Below are positions 58,701 through 64,000 of a DNA stretch of 64,000 nucleotides, in pieces (the stretch's first letter is position 1; each line of letters opens with the position of its first letter). This DNA comes from Adiantum capillus-veneris. Its lineage: Eukaryota > Streptophyta > Polypodiopsida > Polypodiales > Pteridaceae. The notes below the pieces were generated by a model. It had not been told where the DNA came from, did no database searches, and saw nothing but the letters and a program-made list of their open reading frames with translations. A program made the translations under genes and the position numbers. The stretch lies in NCBI GenBank assembly GCA_014529385.2, contig CM043956.1:64610620-64674619 (forward strand), given 5' to 3'.

Positions 58701-59047
58701 CTCTTCTTGTGTTGGCTCACTATCGTCAGAATCTTGGCTTCTTTTTCTCTCGACCTTGAACTACGAGCTTCATCTTCATCACCTTGTGGATGCTCTGACT
58801 TGTCCTCACTGAGGTTCCTTAAACGATCTTGAATTAGCTCATTCAATCGATCTTTTTTGAAAGCCTGATTCTCTATGATAATGTCGTTGACACCCTTGAC
58901 TTCAAGAAACTGTGTCTTGAGCCTATCTTTTGTGCTCTGCGACAAGATCTGCTTCTTTTCCGGAGATCTTGTTGGGGATTCTTTCTTCCATTCCCTTGTT
59001 GTCACTGTCTGAACTTTGCTTTTGGCTTGTTGCTTCTTCTTTTCCAT
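58688..59047 (-). CDS. RB bridging frame, 119 codons
   Basis: Overlaps ORF1 by 125 nt and ORF2 by 13 nt in another frame. It is rich in Lys, Glu, Arg and Ser (MEKKKQQAKSKVQ, coiled-coil-like KDRLNELIQDRLRNL). Reading ORF1 and ORF2 as one protein needs this segment, because the ORF1/ORF2 frame has many stops at 58701-58922. Either two compensating frameshift mutations or translational frameshifting would explain it. Confidence 0.4.
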   Translation of the reverse strand: MEKKKQQAKSKVQTVTTREWKKESPTRSPEKKQILSQSTKDRLKTQFLEVKGVNDIIIENQAFKKDRLNELIQDRLRNLSEDKSEHPQGDEDEARSSRSREKEAKILTIVSQHKKRWQR

Positions 59048-60215
59048 GTAGAGCTTTACTGGGCACTGCTTCTTGTAAAACTGGACTTCTTAATCCCGCT
59101 CTTGAAGATATAGGGTCTCTTTGTTGAGTTTGAACACCCACCATCCGAGAGGGTTTCATATCTGATTTTGGCATCTGTTTAATGCCTGATGATATGACTT
59201 CTTGTGCTTTGTTAAGTAGCTCTTGAGACCAAGCCAGTTCTTTTTGAAGTTGGGCTATCTTCATAGCTGGTACCTCTTGTGCTGGTGCAGTGCACAAGAC
59301 TTGTGTTGTGTCTTTCCATGTTGTGCCTTGTGTTGTGCCACCCATTTGTGTAGTGACAGCTGTAGTTGCTAACTCTTCCAAGTGCGTAGTTAGAGGTAAA
59401 TCCATGACGAGATGGTATACATTACCACCTTTAGACATGTAGTCTTCTCCTCTTGAGCCAAACGATTCTGCTGTAAAATAATGATTGTTTTCTACAGGAA
59501 CTTCATGACTTGTGACAGCCCTGTAGTATCGACCGTCTTCATCTCCATAGAGGGTACCAAATTTCTGTTTTCCATCTTGTGCTTTATATAGAAAAATACT
59601 TGGAGGATATGCATAGAGTTTTGTAAGTTGATCCTTGTACAACATTTCTATCTCATTGTCGATGTATTTTCTGTGCCTCATGTAAATTGATCCCAGACAA
59701 TCTTCCATGAAATTTGGATGTGGGTGTAGTACATTCTTTGCTGTTTCAACTTCCACATATTGAGATGTCCGAGTTTCCTCTGTATCTTTCTTTGTCTTGA
59801 TGTACAAATTCCGATTTACATCCTCATAGCATGCAGTACTTTGTAGTATCCAATCAGATAGATCCGAATTTGCTCTCTTGTAATATGTGTGGATGTACTT
59901 GAATCTTCTTCCTGACTGGTCTGATTCCTTTGAGGCGCCATTGCTTTCGTCTTGACTCCCTTGTTGTACCTGTTCAGTGATAGCTCTAATTGCTTGCCTC
60001 AATGCTAATAAAAATTATTAGCACCCTTGTGTCGGTATTTTTCGCTTGAGGTCCTTCAGCTTTTGTGGATGCCTTAATCTCTGAGTTTTATGAACTGCGC
60101 TTTGCTTGCACTGCTTGAACTTCTTAGCTCCCTTGCTTGCCAGGGCTGATACTGTCTTGTCTAGCTGCTTGCTTTGCCTAGAGCTTTTTAGAAGGCCTCG
60201 ATCTAGTGGAAGCAC
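58923..60215 (-). CDS. RB ORF1, unknown protein (gag position)
   Basis: The frame runs from 60215 to 58923, interrupted only by tandem TAA stops at about 60015-60020 (pieces 60018-60215 and 58923-60002). The first piece is basic (SKGAKKFKQCKQ). The second has an aromatic, Tyr-rich globular segment: FKYIHTYYKRANSDLSDW, PHPNFMEDCLGSIYMRHR, LTKLYAYPPSIFLYK, YGDEDGRYYRAV. A Ser/Thr/Gln-rich linker with QLQKELAWSQELLNKA follows. I find no CCHC knuckle and no gypsy gag signature, so the capsid role is inferred only from position. Confidence 0.4.
60003..60023. other. 9-bp stem-loop containing tandem stop codons
   Basis: TGCTAATAA (60003-60011), AAA, TTATTAGCA (60015-60023). On the minus strand it carries TAA TAA exactly between the two in-frame pieces of RB ORF1. 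Confidence 0.8.
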
Positions 60216-60299
60216 TGTGATAAGTTATGCAATTTACCACTATACTGCAACGACTGCTCCCTTTGTAGCAATTCTTGAGTCGAGCTAACCTATGTTCAC

Positions 60300-60663
60300 T
60301 TTAGCACACAATCTACAAAATTCTATTTAGTTGGAAAACTTTTTCACAATGCATGCAAAAATCCTTGATGTACCTTTGACGACCACACTTGTTCCGTGAG
60401 CTCAAAAGTGACTGTGCGCTCCTTGCCGCACTGTCGAAGCAAGGGACTTGCCGATACACCGTGTGCGAGCCGGAGACGGCTCCAAGCACACAACAAGCCT
60501 AAACTAGCAAGCTCAAGAGAGCAAAGGGTGTGTCACTCACCGCTCTACGCTCGCCTTCGTGGTGGATTCCTCGCCGCGATGAAGAAGAAGCTGCAGTCGT
60601 GCCGCGCTCGACCGCTTCGCCGCCGTCGTGCCTTCGCAATGCTCGATCGCACACACACTCTCC

Positions 60664-60695
<32 letters not shown>

Positions 60696-60988
60696 AGGAG
60701 GTGAAGAAGAAGAAGATTGAGATGGAGATGGAGCAAGAGCACTCTTCTATTGCACAAATGAGAGAATGAGTAAAAATTAGGTTTAGTTGGCTTTTATATG
60801 AGCTCACCCCATTCACACTTGGGCGCCCATGCTTAGCCAACTAATCCCTTGAATGTCCCAGTTAGAGTGCGCCTCTCATTGGCGATCGCTCTTACCCTTT
60901 TCCTATTGGTCCGACAAGCCCGGTACTTGACTCTAAATAATACAACGTTTATAGATCATAGGGTGTCCGTGTGTCGTGAGGGTTAACA
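60300..60988 (-). repeat. RD 3' LTR (left edge approximate)
   Basis: Plus-orientation end GGTTAACA at 60988, next to a PPT. TATA-like TATATAAAAG on the minus strand at about 60789-60799. CT and CA tracts at 60657-60695 read (GT)n(GA)n about 100 bp downstream of the TATA. The GC-rich, apparently coding-like segment 60400-60650 is LTR leader. Confidence 0.55.
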
Positions 60989-61023
60989 TGCCCCCCTTCC
61001 TGATGTAGATTCCGTCCTCGGAA
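60989..61023 (-). other. RD PPT and AGGA stem-loop
   Basis: PPT CAGGAAGGGGGGCA (minus strand, 60989-61002), preceded by TTCCG, loop AGGA, CGGAA (61010-61023). Confidence 0.75.
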
Positions 61024-62600
61024 GCTATTGAGTTGAAGCTGGTTCGTCGAGGTGGAAGAGCATTTGAGATGAATGTCCTTAGCCTTCTTCAGTCACTGCA
61101 AAATCAAACAATATTGGCACGGTAATGGCATTCTCTTAAAAAACATATGCAGTTTTAGGTAGACAAATTGATTGGTCAAAGAATTTCAAAAACTTTGTTA
61201 GCAATGAACATTAAATTGCAATGTAATCAAATGCATAAACAGATGTAAAGGTAAAAAATTAAACAAGTCTGGGGTCGCTAATTTGACGGTCGAAAGGCAC
61301 TAGAGATCGAATATTAATACCAGGGGTAAGCTTCTTAATTTTCAGTGGTCAATTAAGTTGTTTAATCGCGAGAGCCAAGTATTCATGTTCGAGGGCTGAC
61401 TAGAGGCTATATCTAGAAAACCTTGTAGTTAAGCTACCATAAAAGGAATTTCTCATGAAATCATCGCCTGACTGATTACTTTTTCTTTGACCCCCCAAAG
61501 TCTTTTCACATTGATTCAATTATGATGTGTGTGCTTATTTTGTATGCCTTGGGTTTTTTGCTTTTCAAGGAAAAGCGCCCACACTGGGAACCTCTAGGGC
61601 TCTAGTACCATAGGCAATACATGTGAGTGAAGTACCAATTTAATCAGGGATTTCTCTTCCAGCTTAAAATTTTACATTGTGGCACTTTGATTTTTTGTTT
61701 GTTCATTTTCAACATTTAAATTTTGTAACTTTGGGGGGTCATATAACACTGTTACCCTCCCCAGGCTCATCACATTAGTAAACTCCCTTTATAATACTTA
61801 AGCTAAAGGTCAATAGGGTTAAGCCCACTAGAAAGCCCTAGTACATTTCATACAATGCTGCCTAAATCGGATTAAGAACCTAAGTAACCATTGCTTATTA
61901 GGAAGGCATTCCCCATGGTATTAAGAGAAGATTTCTAATACCTAGCTTGGTCAAACTAGCTTAGTCGGACTGCTTGATTTTTACACCTAGACAAGTGATT
62001 ATGACAAAACATTACATTGAATTAAATGTTTGATACTAAGCCAATGCGTTGAATATTATGCTACCAATCACAATTAAAGCAGACAAACATGGATGCAAAA
62101 AGATAAGGGCAATGCTAATGGTCATAAAACACATGTTTGTGTTGATGGTCGCGCTTGATTTGAAGAGTGAGTCGAGATAAAGATTCCATGAAGGTCCAAA
62201 TCCTATCAATAGCAACACGTTCCTGTACACACTAGGAAACAAAAGGAATACCTCCAGGAGGCACATTAGTGGGAAAAGAGAACTTCGCTAATCTCTCAAC
62301 TCTAAAACAGAAACACTCCTATTGTACTAATCTTACCTACACTCCATCACTCAAGTGATGAGGATCAAAGGTGTTTTATGGCATAGGTTTCTGTTTCACT
62401 GTACCAGATGTGAATGTGTAGGTCTGAGTCAATGTTTTGACTTTTATTGTGCATACTCGTTTGCTAATTGCTCTTGCTCTTTATTTTTTTGTTTTTTGTG
62501 AGTATAAAGCTTTATATGTACATTCCCTAAGATTAGGAGATATAGAGGTCAGGGAAAAAGGTTGAGAGGGAAACAAATGAATGATGACTGTCAGCAAACA
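61024..62600 (-). other. RD internal end and putative RC 3' LTR (non-coding)
   Basis: About 70 bp of RD internal DNA is followed by roughly 1.5 kb without coding frames. On its right side, plus-orientation CAGCAAACA ends at 62600 beside a PPT-like tract (62601-62614). It is therefore probably the RC 3' LTR, starting TGTTTGCTGACAG on the minus strand. Its left end is not defined. Confidence 0.4.
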
Positions 62601-62614
62601 CTCCCCCCTTCCTT
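62601..62614 (-). other. RC polypurine tract
   Basis: The minus strand reads AAGGAAGGGGGGAG directly before TGTTTGC. Stem-loop evidence upstream is weak (GGTA/TACC around five bases). Confidence 0.5.
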
Positions 62615-64000
62615 GGGTAGATCATACCATTTGAAATGAGCTTGTCACCCTTTGAAACCAATTGTTCCAGTTGGTAATAGGTGAGGATTTTTGCCAGTAG
62701 TTTTCTATTACCCTAGGTGCCTCGTCAAGTTGCAAGGGTGGTAAGGTACTCTCCCAGGATCGAACTTGAAGTGGTTCATCAGGTGATTCTTGAACACTGG
62801 GAGGTGTGGATTATTTTGTAGCTTCATGGAGGTCCACTACTATAGATGGAGGCTGTGTAGAAGCTTTTACCTCTATGGATGTATTACATGATGAGCTAGA
62901 ATCTTCATGGGACTCCCCCCTTCCTGAGCTAGGTGGAACAAATCGTTCTTTCTTTGGTACCCAAACTAGCTCGGGAGCGGGTGTGTAGCATTCTGTGATT
63001 TTTTTCTTTCCACGATCATTGATTCATTTTGGAGCTACGGGATTGGGCTCACTTGGGTCAGGTGATAGGTAAGAGCACAATCTACGTTTTGGCACCCAGA
63101 TTTGATCATTTCCTTGATAGTAGCCTTGGGCTTCCAATAGTCGTTTAGGGATCCATCGCAACATTTTCTTATTTTTCTTGGAGCGAGTGGTACGTTTCTT
63201 ACAAGGCTTCTGTTTTTTAGCACTAGCTATGGTCACTAAAGAAGCTTTAGGGACCCACTTGTATGTTTCCTTCGTTACATTAGGATGAGTCTTGTCGGAA
63301 GCGATATGCATTGCTTGTAGCATATTTAAGGGTATAGGAATTTCAACCCCCTCAGGTGTTACCCAGGTCATCCCCCTATTTCCCCAAGTGTCTATGGTTG
63401 ATGCTAGGTGGACCTAATCCACATTGTCCGACTCAGTCATCCCTGGTAGGATATCCATATGGACACTCTTTGAGGGTGTGGGGTCCACGTGCGATGTGAA
63501 AGGAGAGTCCACTTCCCCACCCCCTTCGTGTGCTTCATTTGCATCAGGTTCCGAGCGAGTAGCTCTACCTAATGTTTCCATGAAACGGCTAAACATACTA
63601 GTACTAGGTTGTGGAGCTTCGGGAGGTGCATGGCCTTCTCTCTCAGTGTTTTGGGTAGGGTATGCTTCCATGATTTCTGAGTCGGAGGAGGAATCACTAG
63701 CGGCTATTTTAGGGTCTTGGGTGGTGCTACCTTGTGTCCCCGTTGAGGGTCTAGAGCCTATCGTGGATGGGTAATGGGTGTCCGTATGAAGAGAGGCACT
63801 ACCAATGTGATCGTGCTCTAACACTCGTCCAAAGCGTAGGTTCATATGACTTGATCCCCTAAAAGTGTCAGTGAGTGCCCGTGAAGGTTGCTCACCTAGT
63901 ATTTTTGGGTGTTTTGCAACCCAAGTCTTTCCTTAATTTGACTTTTTGGTCCTTTTTTTCAGACCCGGCTATAGAATAGAGCTTATGATAGCTCAAAACG
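62615..64000 (-). pseudogene. RC WVPK-repeat protein, runs off the window edge region
   Basis: One minus-strand frame covers 63845 to about 62620 with stops near 63415 (TAG), 63024 (TGA) and 62815 (TAA). It opens with an acidic, Ser/Thr/Pro-rich part (SDSSSDSEIMEAYPTQ), then FSRFMETLGRATRSEPD. Repeats follow: ETYKWVPKASL, MLRWIPKRLLEAQGYYQGND, QIWVPKRRL and ELVWVPKKERFVPP. A Pro/Glu-rich end leads to the PPT. LLEAQGYYQGN...IWVPK matches RB's ILQAQGHYKEN...IWLPK residue for residue in pattern, so RC and RB encode the same protein type. No RT or IN lies between this frame and the PPT. Upstream of 63845 I see no further domain before the window ends. Confidence 0.45.

Larger units (their letters stand above)
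54443..60290 (-). mobile_element. RB: LTR element encoding retropepsin-like and WVPK-repeat proteins, no RT or integrase
   Basis: The 3' LTR ends at 55415, next to a PPT (55416-55427) and an 8-bp stem-loop. One minus-strand frame spans about 60215 to 56616. No RT, RNase H or IN motif occurs anywhere in 55.4-60.3 kb. The long, nearly open frames indicate recent activity. The 5' LTR was not found; its place at about 60.3 kb is taken by the unrelated LTR of RD. Confidence 0.5.

Noticed and set aside
60396-60840. GC-rich overlapping frames that look like a small gene
   Set aside because: Lie within the RD LTR leader, on both strands, with no domain and a GA/GT repeat inside.
54443-60988. Pairing the LTR-like regions at 54.4-55.4 kb and 60.3-61.0 kb as the two LTRs of RB
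   Set aside because: Starts (TGTTGAAAGG versus TGTTAACCC) and bodies are not alike, and each has its own PPT on the right, so both are 3' LTRs of different elements.

Overview
This is nuclear plant DNA with no recognisable host gene: about 64 kb of layered LTR retrotransposons and microsatellites. Plant features seen directly are Ty3/gypsy elements of several lineages, primer-binding sites matching plant-type tRNA ends, LTR promoters with TATA boxes and long dinucleotide tracts. The number of old, frame-broken elements fits a large, repeat-rich genome (fern, lycophyte, gymnosperm or large angiosperm). I cannot name the species from the sequence.

Layout. 1-2.8 kb: repeat-like non-coding DNA with G18 and C25 runs. 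2.8-3.6 kb: a broken DUF4283-type (LINE ORF1-like) fragment. 3.8 and 9.5 kb: two copies of a ~280-bp repeat with tRNA-promoter-like boxes. 4.4-9 kb (R7, +): gag and protease remains followed by an intact 334-codon acidic ORF, with no reverse transcriptase (RT) or integrase (IN). 10.1-13.9 kb (R4, -): truncated gag-pol element of the same family as R1.

13.9-35.9 kb is a three-level nest. R3 (+, non-autonomous, gag remnant only) contains R2 (+, 16626-33289, Tat-like gypsy with a second, archaeal-type RNase H). R2 is split inside gag by R1 (-, 20047-27102). R1 has 675/676-bp LTRs with about 10 differences, a perfect 5-bp target duplication GTTTC, an iMet-type PBS and a complete RT-RNase H-IN order.

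36-43 kb: a broken minus-strand frame, then element RA (-), which has gag, protease and an unknown region but no RT or IN. 43.1-50.2 kb: R5 (-), a second Tat-like element with both LTRs. 50.2-54.4 kb: R6 (-), a different gypsy lineage with an FLDD polymerase motif and an acidic C-terminus. 54.4-60.3 kb: RB (-), an LTR-type element whose ~1,200-codon frame encodes an unrecognised N-terminal protein, a degenerate retropepsin-like domain and WVPK/WLPK repeats, again without RT or IN. 60.3-61.1 kb: the 3' end of RD. 61.1-64 kb: the 3' part of RC, carrying the same WVPK repeats.

Three themes deserve a second look. First, RA, RB, RC and R7 look like a guild of protease-bearing elements that lack RT and IN and carry unknown 3' ORFs; three of them share WVPK motifs. 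Second, at least eight elements of different families have a short stem-loop directly upstream of the polypurine tract (PPT), with co-varying arms and in four cases an AGGA or AGGGAC loop. Third, the TATA boxes of the RA and RB LTRs sit inside co-varying palindromes. All boundaries and identities come from reading by eye; no search was run.
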